Assembly (NCBI GenBank): GCA_021801785.1
Contig: JAJYXL010000012.1
Coordinates: 1-64,000, forward strand
Origin: Microcaldota archaeon
GTDB taxonomy: Archaea; Micrarchaeota; Micrarchaeia; Micrarchaeales; Micrarchaeaceae
Length of the DNA: 64,000 bases
Direction of reading: 5' to 3'
Of the stretch, positions 18,510 to 28,453 are shown piece by piece. Each line of letters starts with the position of its first letter. The first letter of the stretch is position 1. Below the pieces are notes generated by a model that had not been told where the DNA came from, ran no database searches, and saw only the letters and a list, made by a program, of their open reading frames with translations. A program made the position numbers and the translations under genes.

Positions 18510-21500
18510 TCAGAATGTACGGATTGCTGTGACTGGCTTACCAGCTGCAACCCCAGCGCTTTCGACTCCCCATTGCTCTTAGTGACACCTATTACCGCAT
18601 CCGCATTCGATATAAGAGTATCGTTATGGCTTACGACTATGAACTGTGATCTCTTTCCCAGGTTCTTGAATAGGAGCGAGAGCTTCTTCGAGTTCTGTTT
18701 GTCAAGCGGCGCATCTATCTCGTCGAATATGTAGAACGCCATCGGCTTTCTCATCTGTATAGAGAGCATAAGGAGTATTATCAGCATCGCCTTCTCCCCT
18801 CCGGATTTGCTCTCTATCATCTCGCTTCTCCCTCTCACCCCCTTTGTAGTTATAGAGAGCCCAGATTCGAAAGGATTCTTACTGTTCATCAGTATTAATG
18901 AGGCCTCTCCCTCGTTTATCTGCGAATACAGCCTCTTGAAGTTCTGGTTCACAGACTCGAACGTCTCGTTAAATACGCTCAGCTTTCTCGATTCTATATC
19001 GTCTATCATGCTTATTATCGACCCCCTCTCGCTCTCCAGAACGGATAGCTTCTCCTCTGCCTCTCTCACGTCTCTGCTCCTTATCTCGTACATCTCTGGG
19101 GCCTTGAGGTTTACATTGCCAAGCGACTCCAGTCTGGCCTTCAACGATGCTAGCTCCCTCTCAAGATCTCCCAGTCCGCCTCTCACCATCTCGGTATCGC
19201 TGTATCCTGCCAGCTCCGCCTTTATATCCGACAGTCTTGTAGCTATCTGCGAGACTGATGCATTCGATTCTATAAGCTCGCGCTCTATCCTGTCCAGTAA
19301 TATCGAGATCTCCCCCTTCCTCCTGTTTATATCCTGGATCCCGCTGTCTACGGCAGAGAGCTCCGCATATATCTTAGCAGATGTCGAATCGTGCGCCTTT
19401 ATGCTCTCCTCGAGCTTCAGCCTCTCCGCCATTGCCGAATTGCGGCCGGATTCATATCCCTCTATCTCCCCCCTTATGGTCCTGATCTGGAGAGACAACG
19501 AATCCGCATCAGCCCTGATTCCTCCTATCCTGCTATCGAATACCTCGACCTCTTTGGACAGCGATGCAATCTCGAAATTCAGCTTATCCGCTCTCGCCCT
19601 AAGCCCCGCCTTCTCCTTAACTCTCTCATTATTACTACCTGTGCCAGTAGTATTCACTCTCTTTGTAAGCTCCGTGTGTATCGCCCTGTTTCTGCCCTCC
19701 AGAGCGGACGTCTCTCTAACTATGCCATCCTTATCGGATGTAAGTCTGTCCAGGATCTTATTCAATGAGCCTATCTCCTCTCCGACACTCCTGACCCTCT
19801 CCCTCTTATCCTTTAGCGATGATTCGGTCTCTCTTATCTCGGATGAGAGGCTACTCATCTGCGTCTCAGCATTTAACATCTCCATCTCCCACTTCCCTAT
19901 ACTCCTCCTTACCGAGTCGGATTCGACCTCCATATCGGATACCGCCTTAAGGTGCGACCTCTTTCTCTCGTTCAGCGAATCGAGCTCTAAGTATATCTTT
20001 GTTGACGGTATCTGTACCCTTATCTGGCCTCCGGTGACCACGCCAGACTGTTCGAGCAGCTCCCCGCCTATTGTGACATACCTGTAAAGGCCTATCTCCC
20101 GTCTCTTAACCTCAGATATGCTCTCCACCAACATCGTGTTAGAGAAGACGAACGATATCGCTCTCTCGACCCTCTTATCGAACTTAAGCAGCGATATTAT
20201 CGATACTCCTCTCTCAGCCTTTGCAGCATTCACCCTTATATCTGAGAGAGGTATGAATGATACTCTGCCGAGAGATCTCCTCTTAAGTACGCCTATGGCT
20301 CTGTCTGCAGTCTCTACAGAATCCACAACAATGTAATTCATGCGGCCTCCTGCCGCAGCATATACCGCATTAGTATACCTCTCATCGTATGTGAAGAGCT
20401 CATACACCCTCCCAATAACCCCGTCAACCTCGGCTCTGAGTATATTGGTCACCTTATCCAGATCTCCGCCCCTACCGGCTATCGCCTCCCTAAGCTCTAT
20501 TATCTTATAATCTATCCCCTGTACCTCCTCTCTCTCCCTCTCAACTCTCTGGTTGATCAGCTTCAGCTCCTTCGAGAGCTTACTGCCGACCTCCCTCAAT
20601 GCAGGTATATCGATCCCGTCTGCCGCAGATCTCGCCTTCGATAACCTCCTCTCAAGATCGGCTATAGCCTCCCTGTTATTTCTATCAGATACCTCGAGAT
20701 CATGTATGGCTAGCCTGGTCCTCTCAATCTCATCGATAAGATTGGATGCCAGACCCTTGCCTCTCTCTATCTCTACCTGGTTCTTCTCGTACTCTTGGAG
20801 CATGGCTGCCTCCTCTAACGAATCCGTAACCCCCTCGAGAGACTCCAGAGCCTTTAATACCGGTGATAGCTCCGATCGAATCTCGGCTATCCTCCTCCTA
20901 TCCTCATTCACCTTAAGCTCGAGCTCCCTCCTCTCGCTCTCCGCCTGCTCCATCCTCCTTTTCAGCTCGGTCAGGTTGGCAAGCTTCGACTCTATCTTAG
21001 AGTCTATAACGGCTATATTCTTTGATACCTCCTCTATACCTCTGTTGGTCCTGTTCATCTCTATAGATCTCTCATTGAGCCTCTTAGATATCTCTGTCCT
21101 GTGCTCCGAGAGCCTCTTCATCTCGGCATCCAACTCTGACATCTCAGATCTTAGCGATTCGGCTCTCCTCTTCCCCGTGCCAACTCTCTCATTTAATATC
21201 CGGTACTCCTCGCCGAGCTGCTCCTCTCTCCCCTTGAGTATTGTGTATGTTATGGACTTTATGGAATCCCTGAGCTTGATGTAAGCCTCAGCATCATCCC
21301 TCTCCCTCTTAAGCTCTTCAAGGAAGCCGGAGCGCTCAGATAGCTGCACCTTCGCGCTAGTTATCCTCTCCTCAACCCTATCAAGCTCTTTAAGCGACAT
21401 CTCCTTCTTATCGTCAAACTCCTTTATTCCCGCTGCTATGTCTATAAGCACCCTCCTCTCCTTCGGGTTGAGGTTTCTAACCGCGTTTATCTCATCCTGC

Positions 21501-21907
21501 GTTATCGTGTTGGCCTCGGTTATAATGCTATTGCTGAGCCTAAGCGCATCCAGCATCTCCTGTCTAGTAACCCTCTTACCATTAACCCTGTAACTTATTT
21601 TGTTGTCGTGATTGACCGATCTCGTTATCGTGAGCTCCTGCCCGTTTATGTGGACGCTGACATAGCTCTTATTTATAACCTGTTTAGAACCTCTCTGGTT
21701 CGATGCCGTATTTATAAGGCTGGATACGGATTGTGCACGCATCCTCCTGAGCGATGACTCCCCAAGCGCGAATAGGAGGGAGTCGCATATGTTGGACTTG
21801 CCAGAGCCATTAGGTCCTACAATGCAGGTGAAACCCTCGCTAAATTTTATTGTGGCCTGCCTGAATGACTTGAAATTATGTATCGTTATCTGATCTATGT
21901 ATGGCAT
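18506..21907 (-). CDS. smc: Chromosome segregation protein SMC
   Basis: FTCIVGPNGSGKSNICDSLLFALGE, hinge region, KSGGEKAMLIILLMLSIQ, FYIFDEIDAPLD; 1133 aa coiled coil. Confidence 0.95.
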   Translation of the reverse strand: MPYIDQITIHNFKSFRQATIKFSEGFTCIVGPNGSGKSNICDSLLFALGESSLRRMRAQSVSSLINTASNQRGSKQVINKSYVSVHINGQELTITRSVNHDNKISYRVNGKRVTRQEMLDALRLSNSIITEANTITQDEINAVRNLNPKERRVLIDIAAGIKEFDDKKEMSLKELDRVEERITSAKVQLSERSGFLEELKRERDDAEAYIKLRDSIKSITYTILKGREEQLGEEYRILNERVGTGKRRAESLRSEMSELDAEMKRLSEHRTEISKRLNERSIEMNRTNRGIEEVSKNIAVIDSKIESKLANLTELKRRMEQAESERRELELKVNEDRRRIAEIRSELSPVLKALESLEGVTDSLEEAAMLQEYEKNQVEIERGKGLASNLIDEIERTRLAIHDLEVSDRNNREAIADLERRLSKARSAADGIDIPALREVGSKLSKELKLINQRVEREREEVQGIDYKIIELREAIAGRGGDLDKVTNILRAEVDGVIGRVYELFTYDERYTNAVYAAAGGRMNYIVVDSVETADRAIGVLKRRSLGRVSFIPLSDIRVNAAKAERGVSIISLLKFDKRVERAISFVFSNTMLVESISEVKRREIGLYRYVTIGGELLEQSGVVTGGQIRVQIPSTKIYLELDSLNERKRSHLKAVSDMEVESDSVRRSIGKWEMEMLNAETQMSSLSSEIRETESSLKDKRERVRSVGEEIGSLNKILDRLTSDKDGIVRETSALEGRNRAIHTELTKRVNTTGTGSNNERVKEKAGLRARADKLNFEIASLSKEVEVFDSRIGGIRADADSLSLQIRTIRGEIEGYESGRNSAMAERLKLEESIKAHDSTSAKIYAELSAVDSGIQDINRRKGEISILLDRIERELIESNASVSQIATRLSDIKAELAGYSDTEMVRGGLGDLERELASLKARLESLGNVNLKAPEMYEIRSRDVREAEEKLSVLESERGSIISMIDDIESRKLSVFNETFESVNQNFKRLYSQINEGEASLILMNSKNPFESGLSITTKGVRGRSEMIESKSGGEKAMLIILLMLSIQMRKPMAFYIFDEIDAPLDKQNSKKLSLLFKNLGKRSQFIVVSHNDTLISNADAVIGVTKSNGESKALGLQLVSQSQQSVHSE

Positions 21908-22001
21908 TTTGAAGCACCGCCGCCAAATAGTTTTGACGAGAACACTATTTTATACCTTTTGCTAAATTGATTGGTCCTCAGCGCTGCCGGCTATCCCATT
22001 C

Positions 22002-23075
22002 TCATTTATGATCGAGACGGCCAGCATGTGAAGCGATAACATACGATAGCTTATCCCGCAATACAAGACCGGCTACCCTGCCTCTGTTGAGTATTATTAT
22101 CGCAGGAGATCCTTCCAGCTCCATCTCTCCCATTATCTCCCTTACGCTCGCTTTTGACGATATGGATGGCAGCTCCACACCAAAATCCGATATCCTCATC
22201 TTCGAGAGCTCGCCTCTCTTTATCCTTATTATATTCGTCGGTATGTTCATTATGAAGAGGTATCTGCTGCCACTCTTGCACAGTATCGGCCTGGTGTGGT
22301 CTCTCATCAAATTCTCATATATCCTCTCCAGCCTCGTTTTCGGACTTACGCGCATATACCTATCGGTTATCACATCGCTGAGACGCAGCTTATCGGCCAC
22401 GCCGTTTATATACGATGTATAAACCTCCGACTGCGAGCCCGAATATATGTATATTGCGACTATGAAGAACGAGAACGCAAGGAGTACCCTGTACGTCTCG
22501 GTATAACTCCCTATAAAGAGGAATAGTATCCCTAAAAGCATCGATGTCCACGCAATCATATTGCTCAATCTTGCGACCTTTATGGTTGCCGTGTGCTCAT
22601 CGCTCTTCCGCTCGAGATAGCTGCGCAGCACTCTACTCCCATCCAGCGGAAATGCCGGTATTATATTCAGGACTCCGAGCAGTATATTCACCAAGAAGAG
22701 GAGCTGGAAGATTATATGCGCAGCCCCGCTCGGTACGAGTATGGCGCCTATGCCCAGCAATCCGCCCATAAAGAAGTTCGATAGCGGCCCGACCAGCGCT
22801 ATCTTGAGCTCCAATTCCGGTGTCCCCTTGCTAACGTCTATAACCGATCCGCCGCCGAGCGGGTATAATATTATACGTTTTACCGGGATATTATTCCTCT
22901 TGGCTGTGATGGAGTGTGCGAGCTCGTGTATGGTCACGAAGGAGAACAGGAGCAGAATGTAGAGGAAGAATATCGGGCTGATCAGCGATACTATAAGAAG
23001 GAGTATGAAGGTCCAGTGTAGCTGTATCGGTATACCCGATACCCTGCCTATCGTTGGAGAGCCATTAAACGCCAT
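22002..23075 (-). CDS. Site-2 protease-like M50 membrane metalloprotease with C-terminal CBS-like region
   Basis: HELAH zinc motif, LYPLGGGSVID, NIIPAFPLDGSRVLRSYLE. Confidence 0.9.
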   Translation of the reverse strand: MAFNGSPTIGRVSGIPIQLHWTFILLLIVSLISPIFFLYILLLFSFVTIHELAHSITAKRNNIPVKRIILYPLGGGSVIDVSKGTPELELKIALVGPLSNFFMGGLLGIGAILVPSGAAHIIFQLLFLVNILLGVLNIIPAFPLDGSRVLRSYLERKSDEHTATIKVARLSNMIAWTSMLLGILFLFIGSYTETYRVLLAFSFFIVAIYIYSGSQSEVYTSYINGVADKLRLSDVITDRYMRVSPKTRLERIYENLMRDHTRPILCKSGSRYLFIMNIPTNIIRIKRGELSKMRISDFGVELPSISSKASVREIMGEMELEGSPAIIILNRGRVAGLVLRDKLSYVIASHAGRLDHK

Positions 23076-23145
23076 TATATCATATCCCTTTCTAAAACTA
23101 GATATAGAATAATAGAATAATAACCTTTACCTAATATATCTACAT

Positions 23146-23919
23146 ATGCCACCCGGATCGCATAGAGCTGATGGAGGTATACGCTTCATTTACGATGAGC
23201 CTGCCATGCTGTTAGACTATGGCGATGACGTATACCTGGTTGTGGGAGACCTCCATATAGGCATAGAGTCCGAGATGAGGAGGAGGGGTGTGAACATATA
23301 TGATAATGCGGAGAGGATGGCCGGAAAGATACTCGATCTGTACGATACCTTCTCCGCAAATGCCCTGGTAATACTCGGCGATATAAAGAACAGTGTACTC
23401 CGTCCAGACAGGGCAGAGCGTGACAGCATCGTCAGGTTCTTCTATATGCTCAGAGGGCTTAAGATTATCGCAATAAGGGGCAACCACGATTCCTACATGA
23501 ATGAGATAGCCGGAATAGAGATGCATGACGAGCTAATTGTGGGGAGTGTGGCTATGCTCCATGGGAATGGCTGGCCCAGCCCCGAAGCGGCAAAGTGCAA
23601 GACTCTGATAACCGGACATAACCATATCGCTGTGGAGATACTCGATAGGAACGGCGCTAGGTATGTGGATAAGGCTTGGATGTTCTCAAAGCCGGATCTC
23701 CGCATCGCAAAGCTGCGCTATAAGAGCTTCAATCTCAGAAGGATGGTAATAATGCCGGCATTCAACGAGCTGATAACAGGTACGCCTATCGGGAGCCGTA
23801 ACAGGAAGGACAGAGAGATAAACCCGATGCTAAGAAACGGTCTGTTCAGATATAAGAGCGCAGAGCTCTACTCTCTAGAGGGAGACATACTCGGAACCGT
23901 CGGGTCGCTCGAGAGTTAG
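23146..23919 (+). CDS. Archaeal metallophosphoesterase (ICC/MJ0037-like)
   Basis: VVGDLHIGIE, VILGDIK, AIRGNHD, LITGHNH. Confidence 0.88.
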   Translation: MPPGSHRADGGIRFIYDEPAMLLDYGDDVYLVVGDLHIGIESEMRRRGVNIYDNAERMAGKILDLYDTFSANALVILGDIKNSVLRPDRAERDSIVRFFYMLRGLKIIAIRGNHDSYMNEIAGIEMHDELIVGSVAMLHGNGWPSPEAAKCKTLITGHNHIAVEILDRNGARYVDKAWMFSKPDLRIAKLRYKSFNLRRMVIMPAFNELITGTPIGSRNRKDREINPMLRNGLFRYKSAELYSLEGDILGTVGSLES

Positions 23920-24095
23920 CTTATACTCCTTATCACAGTTATAGGTATCACGCCCTTCTCGAACTCGAGCTCGGCGAGATCTATCGGGTCAACCATCCCC
24001 TTCGGCACCTTTATCAATGGCGGTGCGCCGTGTGCGAGCTGCAACGCTCTCGCGCCTATTATCCTGGCCTTCTCATACTTTGTGTACTCCTCCAT
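23916..24095 (-). CDS. rpoK: RNA polymerase subunit K (Rpb6), absent from the supplied ORF track (59 aa)
   Basis: Reverse-strand translation MEEYTKYEKARIIGARALQLAHGAPPLIKVPKGMVDPIDLAELEFEKGVIPITVIRSIS. Confidence 0.92.
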   Translation of the reverse strand: MEEYTKYEKARIIGARALQLAHGAPPLIKVPKGMVDPIDLAELEFEKGVIPITVIRSIS

Positions 24096-24111
24096 CTAAC
24101 CATCATTATAA

Positions 24112-25557
24112 TCATATGGGGTTCGGCTTGAACCTCTCCTTTACCTCCTCCATCTCAGCCCTAACCCTGCTTGCCCAAGGCGCGAATCTCTCCGGAGTCT
24201 CTGGGTACTCGGCATATATCGCATTCATCTCCTTCATCTTGTTGACCGAGTATACAAGCTCCTTGAATGCATTTATGTTTGTCGCACCCTTCAGCGCAAT
24301 CTTGAACTTCGATGCGATGCTGAGCTTAGGTATCTTTCCGAGGGTCAGCTCATTCGCCTCATCCGCAGTGAGGAATGTCTTTATCCCATAATTTATAATA
24401 TCATTGTTCAGCGACTGCAGGTATATCCTGAATACCTCCAGGCCTGCCGTCTTGTATCCGTACTCCTTGTTGAACTCGGTATTATACCTCCACAACCCCT
24501 CGGTGGACGTGTCATTCGCCTCTATGGCGATCGCCGCGTTCTTCCCTGCCAGTATCCCGGCAACAAGCGCAGGGCCTATGCCGCCAGCACTCAGCGGATT
24601 TGGCATAACCATGCTGTCACCAGCACCCATATACCCGTTGTATACAAGGCTCTCCAGCTGCCTCCTAACAGCCACCTGCCATATGCCCTTCCCATTCCTG
24701 TTCTTGTCGAATATCCTGACATTCTTTATTATCGGATTCCACTTTATATACTCATCGATGAGCGTCTGCAGTGAGTCATTCTTATTCAGCTTCTGGTTCC
24801 TTATCTGCAAGCTCCTTCTCTGAACTCCCAACCCTATATTCACCTTATCCCCGCTCTTTGGGAATACCCAGCAGTACCCGCCGGGGGACATATACTGATT
24901 CAGATGTATCAGCGCGTTATTAGGATCATAGTATATCGGATCGATATCCTTCGGGGCATCGAACTCCATTATGTACCTGCCTGTAGATTCGACATCATCT
25001 ATATCTACATCCTTCTGTATAAACTCATTATTGGGAAGCCTCCTTCTCAATACTGTCGCTATTCCTAGTGCGTCTATCACAACCTTCGCTCTGTACTCCA
25101 CCCTATTCTTCTCCCTGTCCCTACCGAAGATTCCTACGACCTTATTACCATCGATGAGCGGACCCTCAACCTCGAACTGCGGTACATATACCGCCCCGCT
25201 CTTCTTAGCTATGTTGAGCAGCTTAGTCTCGAACTCCGGCCTGTCAAGCACGTACCCATTACCCTCGAACATATACTTGGATTCGAGGTCAGGTGAGAAT
25301 GCGTATACGCCATCAACCTTTTTGTCCAGCTCCGGCTTCGAGAATGATATGCCCGTATTCTCCGAGACGAAATCCAGGTGTGAGGCAGCGACAGCGTCTC
25401 CGCATGTCCAGCCCCAATTGGTCTTCTTTCCGACCTCATCCTCGACATTCCTGTCCAAGAGAAGAACGTGCTTACCCTTCCTTGCAGCGACTGCAGCTGC
25501 AGTGCTCCCCGCCAGGCCCGCGCCTGCGACTATTATATCGTAATTTGTATCTACCAT
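24112..25557 (-). CDS. Geranylgeranyl reductase family FAD-dependent oxidoreductase
   Basis: YDIIVAGAGLAGSTAAAVAARKGKHVLLLDR; SPGGYCWVFPKSGDKVNIGLG; GAGDSMVMPNPLSAGGIGPALVAG. Confidence 0.88.
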   Translation of the reverse strand: MVDTNYDIIVAGAGLAGSTAAAVAARKGKHVLLLDRNVEDEVGKKTNWGWTCGDAVAASHLDFVSENTGISFSKPELDKKVDGVYAFSPDLESKYMFEGNGYVLDRPEFETKLLNIAKKSGAVYVPQFEVEGPLIDGNKVVGIFGRDREKNRVEYRAKVVIDALGIATVLRRRLPNNEFIQKDVDIDDVESTGRYIMEFDAPKDIDPIYYDPNNALIHLNQYMSPGGYCWVFPKSGDKVNIGLGVQRRSLQIRNQKLNKNDSLQTLIDEYIKWNPIIKNVRIFDKNRNGKGIWQVAVRRQLESLVYNGYMGAGDSMVMPNPLSAGGIGPALVAGILAGKNAAIAIEANDTSTEGLWRYNTEFNKEYGYKTAGLEVFRIYLQSLNNDIINYGIKTFLTADEANELTLGKIPKLSIASKFKIALKGATNINAFKELVYSVNKMKEMNAIYAEYPETPERFAPWASRVRAEMEEVKERFKPNPI

Positions 25558-25618
25558 ACCAACACTGGTTACACTAATTTGGATCTAAATACGTAATATT
25601 GACTACTACCCAACATAT

Positions 25619-26281
25619 TTAACCCTTTTGATAGGGGCCCGATCCATTACCGACGATCCCTCTCAGTATAACATCGGCAATCACCTTCTTAGATACGAGC
25701 TCTAGGTAATCGGCAGTTGAGAGTGCCTCATCAACAGTCTTTCCGATAGCTATAGTTCCGTGTCCCTCCATTATCACTATCCTGGCTCCTCTCTCAAACT
25801 CTCCAGCTATGTCGGAGGCAAGCTCCTCTGTACCGCTACGTATATTACCAACAAAACCCACCCTGCCTATATAGTAATCAATCTCCTCGTCACTGCACAA
25901 CCTACTCATCCGCGATATGTCGAAAGCCCTCTTCCCTATCGCGGAGTAGAGCGCTATAGAGGCGTAGGGGTGTACATGAACTATCGCACCCACAGATCTA
26001 TTCGATCTGTACGTAAATGCGTGCGCCATCCACTCTGATGACTGTTTAGGTCCACTCACCAGCCTCCCCTTATCTATATCGAATAGGGATATATCCCTCT
26101 CAGTTAGACGGTTTACCGGTACGCCTGTGGGTGTTATCAGCATCATGCCGCTCCCCGCCCTAACGCTGATGTTCCCGGATAGGATAGAATTAATGCCTCT
26201 CTCATATGCGGCTCTCGCAGCGCTAACTATATCAGCCCTCGCAGATACCTCATCGAATCCATTACTGCGGGCTTTACTCAT
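25619..26281 (-). CDS. Class II aldolase/adducin-family protein (fuculose-1-P aldolase-like)
   Basis: GNISVRAGSGMMLITPTGV, GAIVHVHPYASIAL, IVIMEGHGTIAIGKTVDEAL. Confidence 0.85.
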   Translation of the reverse strand: MSKARSNGFDEVSARADIVSAARAAYERGINSILSGNISVRAGSGMMLITPTGVPVNRLTERDISLFDIDKGRLVSGPKQSSEWMAHAFTYRSNRSVGAIVHVHPYASIALYSAIGKRAFDISRMSRLCSDEEIDYYIGRVGFVGNIRSGTEELASDIAGEFERGARIVIMEGHGTIAIGKTVDEALSTADYLELVSKKVIADVILRGIVGNGSGPYQKG

Positions 26282-27341
26282 CTCCTGACGACCTCTTCGG
26301 GAGCATGCTGCCAACATCTATCAGCGATTCGGATTCGCCGAGAATCCTGGGGCCCCTCCCCGCCTTCGACTCTATCAGCCTGCTCACACCATCTATCTCA
26401 GACAGCCTCTCTCTCACGCTAGCTATATGCCTGTCTGTAGTTATAACATGCGCATTCGGGCCCGCATCGAAGGTGTATGCTGCCAGAGCCTCGCCAGCGC
26501 TCTCATTGATCTCATGGACAGCGTTCATTATCTCTCTAGACGTATCGTTCAGATATGATATCGGAGGGTATGTATCGAGCATTGTCGCATGCATGTTGTT
26601 GCTGTCCCTGATCGCTATCTCAGCCAACGCATTGAAATCGCGTCTGCCTATCGCCTCTGCCAGCTCCCTAGCCATCCTCTCAGCAAACTGGGGACGCGAC
26701 TGGTATAGGGCACTGGTCTGCATCGTCTGCCTCATCCCTGATCTGGACGAGATTCTCTTCTTCCCCTCGGAGACCACAGCTATCACATCCGTTACCTCTG
26801 GCCAGTGGCTCTCATTAAATATCTGTTCTGCATAGGAGTCGCTACCGTCATCCAGCTCCCCCCTGTTCCAGCGTACAAACCCGCCGGCTATGCTCCTGCA
26901 TGCGCTCCCGCTCCCCATGCGCACAACTATTGAGAGATCCCTCTGCGTAAGGTTCAGGCCGAGCGCATTCGACGCGGCGAATACCAGGGTTGACATTCCG
27001 GCAGCGCTCGACGCGAGTCCGGCTGCTGTGGGGAAGTTGTTCTCCGATACAACCAGTATGTTATCCCTCACGCCAGCCATAGTTCTCAGCCTATTTATTA
27101 TCTGGAACTTCTCCTTCAGCTCACCATCATTTATATCCTGAACCTTCCCGTTCAGGTAGAAGCTATCCCTATCAAGGCGCTCTGAGAATATAACAGATGT
27201 CCTGGAGCTCAGGTTCTCGTCCAAGGTGAGGCTTATGGATGAATTTGTAGGGAGTATGAGCTGCTCGTTCCTCTTACCCCAATACTTTATCAGCGCTATA
27301 TTTGATGTACCTACAGCGGTGAATACCCTCTCTTCAAGCAT
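26274..27341 (-). CDS. mvaD: Diphosphomevalonate decarboxylase
   Basis: ALIKYWGKRNEQLILPTNSSISLTL, ENNFPTAAGLASSAAG, GSGSACRSIAGGFVRW, YTFDAGPNAHV. Confidence 0.92.
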   Translation of the reverse strand: MLEERVFTAVGTSNIALIKYWGKRNEQLILPTNSSISLTLDENLSSRTSVIFSERLDRDSFYLNGKVQDINDGELKEKFQIINRLRTMAGVRDNILVVSENNFPTAAGLASSAAGMSTLVFAASNALGLNLTQRDLSIVVRMGSGSACRSIAGGFVRWNRGELDDGSDSYAEQIFNESHWPEVTDVIAVVSEGKKRISSRSGMRQTMQTSALYQSRPQFAERMARELAEAIGRRDFNALAEIAIRDSNNMHATMLDTYPPISYLNDTSREIMNAVHEINESAGEALAAYTFDAGPNAHVITTDRHIASVRERLSEIDGVSRLIESKAGRGPRILGESESLIDVGSMLPKRSSGDE

Positions 27342-27369
27342 TATACCAATACTATCATTAAGGACTCAT

Positions 27370-28398
27370 TTATATTACTTTCTCAATGCTGCCCTTTGCG
27401 CCTATTCCTGCAACGACGCGCTCTGTAACCTTGAAACCCTCTCTCTCCAACGGACCGATCAGCCTCTCAGGCTCTCTGGTGAGAGCTATCGCGACACCGC
27501 CCCCGCCTCCCCCGCTCAGCTTCGCCCCTAGCGCGCCATTGCTCATGCATATATCTACCGCCCTGTCAAGAGCATCGCTCGATACCCCCAATCTGCTAAG
27601 GATTCTATGGTCCATTAACATATCTCTGCCCAAACCATCTATATCACCGCTCTTAAGGCATCTGAGCCCATCAACGCTGCACTCCTCTATACTATTTAGG
27701 AGCGCCTCTGTAGAATCTCTATCGGTATTGTAGAGCGATGCTATGTGGCCTACGGTCTCGGCAGTGCTCCTCTTCGGACCCGTATCTATAAGTACCAGCC
27801 TTATAGGGAGACCAACCTCCTCCATCCTGACACCCGTAGACCCTCTGTAACTGACAAACCCCCCGTAATATGAGGTATTGACGTCGAGTGTGCCGGCATT
27901 CCTGTTCATATGTATGACCCTGTCCCCATCACGTGCTATATCTATGATATCACCGTCTCCAAGTCTCAGCCCCAGAGCGGATACCAGTGCTGTAGCGAAA
28001 GAGGTTGAGCATGCGCCGCTGCTCGCAAAGCCTCTCTGTAGCGGTATCTCAGATCTTATATCTACCTGGATACCATCTAGGCTCTTCCCATATTCGACAG
28101 ATACCCTCGAGGCTATTGTGAGGTACGGCAGGATCTGGTCGCTTACGGATCTATCAGAGGATCTGAACTCCTCGATGCTCTTCGACCTATAATCCCTGTA
28201 TATCCGATCAAGATCGTCATCTGTGGCCCTCTCCCTGACGCCTATGTCGCTCAGATCTAAAAGGAGCCCGTTACCATCATGCTCCGATACGGCCGTCTTG
28301 GCGTACATATCTATCGCTACGGCTATACCCAACCTACCATAAACGACCGCGTGTTCTCCCAATAGTTTAATAACCGCTGGTGCACGTACCTCAATCAT
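27370..28398 (-). CDS. mvk: Mevalonate kinase (GHMP)
   Basis: APAVIKLLGEHAVVYGRLGIAVAID, IPLQRGFASSGACSTSF, GALGAKLSGGGGGGVAIAL. Confidence 0.92.
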   Translation of the reverse strand: MIEVRAPAVIKLLGEHAVVYGRLGIAVAIDMYAKTAVSEHDGNGLLLDLSDIGVRERATDDDLDRIYRDYRSKSIEEFRSSDRSVSDQILPYLTIASRVSVEYGKSLDGIQVDIRSEIPLQRGFASSGACSTSFATALVSALGLRLGDGDIIDIARDGDRVIHMNRNAGTLDVNTSYYGGFVSYRGSTGVRMEEVGLPIRLVLIDTGPKRSTAETVGHIASLYNTDRDSTEALLNSIEECSVDGLRCLKSGDIDGLGRDMLMDHRILSRLGVSSDALDRAVDICMSNGALGAKLSGGGGGGVAIALTREPERLIGPLEREGFKVTERVVAGIGAKGSIEKVI

Positions 28399-28453
28399 AA
28401 TACTAATACCAAAATATTATATATATAAATTGTTAGATTGGCTTGGTAATAAT

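Noticed and set aside
18807-21284. Plus-strand ORFs of 426 and 243 aa opposite SMC
   Set aside because: Ser/Leu/Ile-rich low-complexity shadow frames of the Glu/Arg/Lys-rich coiled coil; no independent start signals
23146-23919. Metallophosphoesterase considered as Mre11 partner for Rad50
   Set aside because: Too short, MJ0037-like pattern, and located 37 kb away from rad50; no capping domain seen
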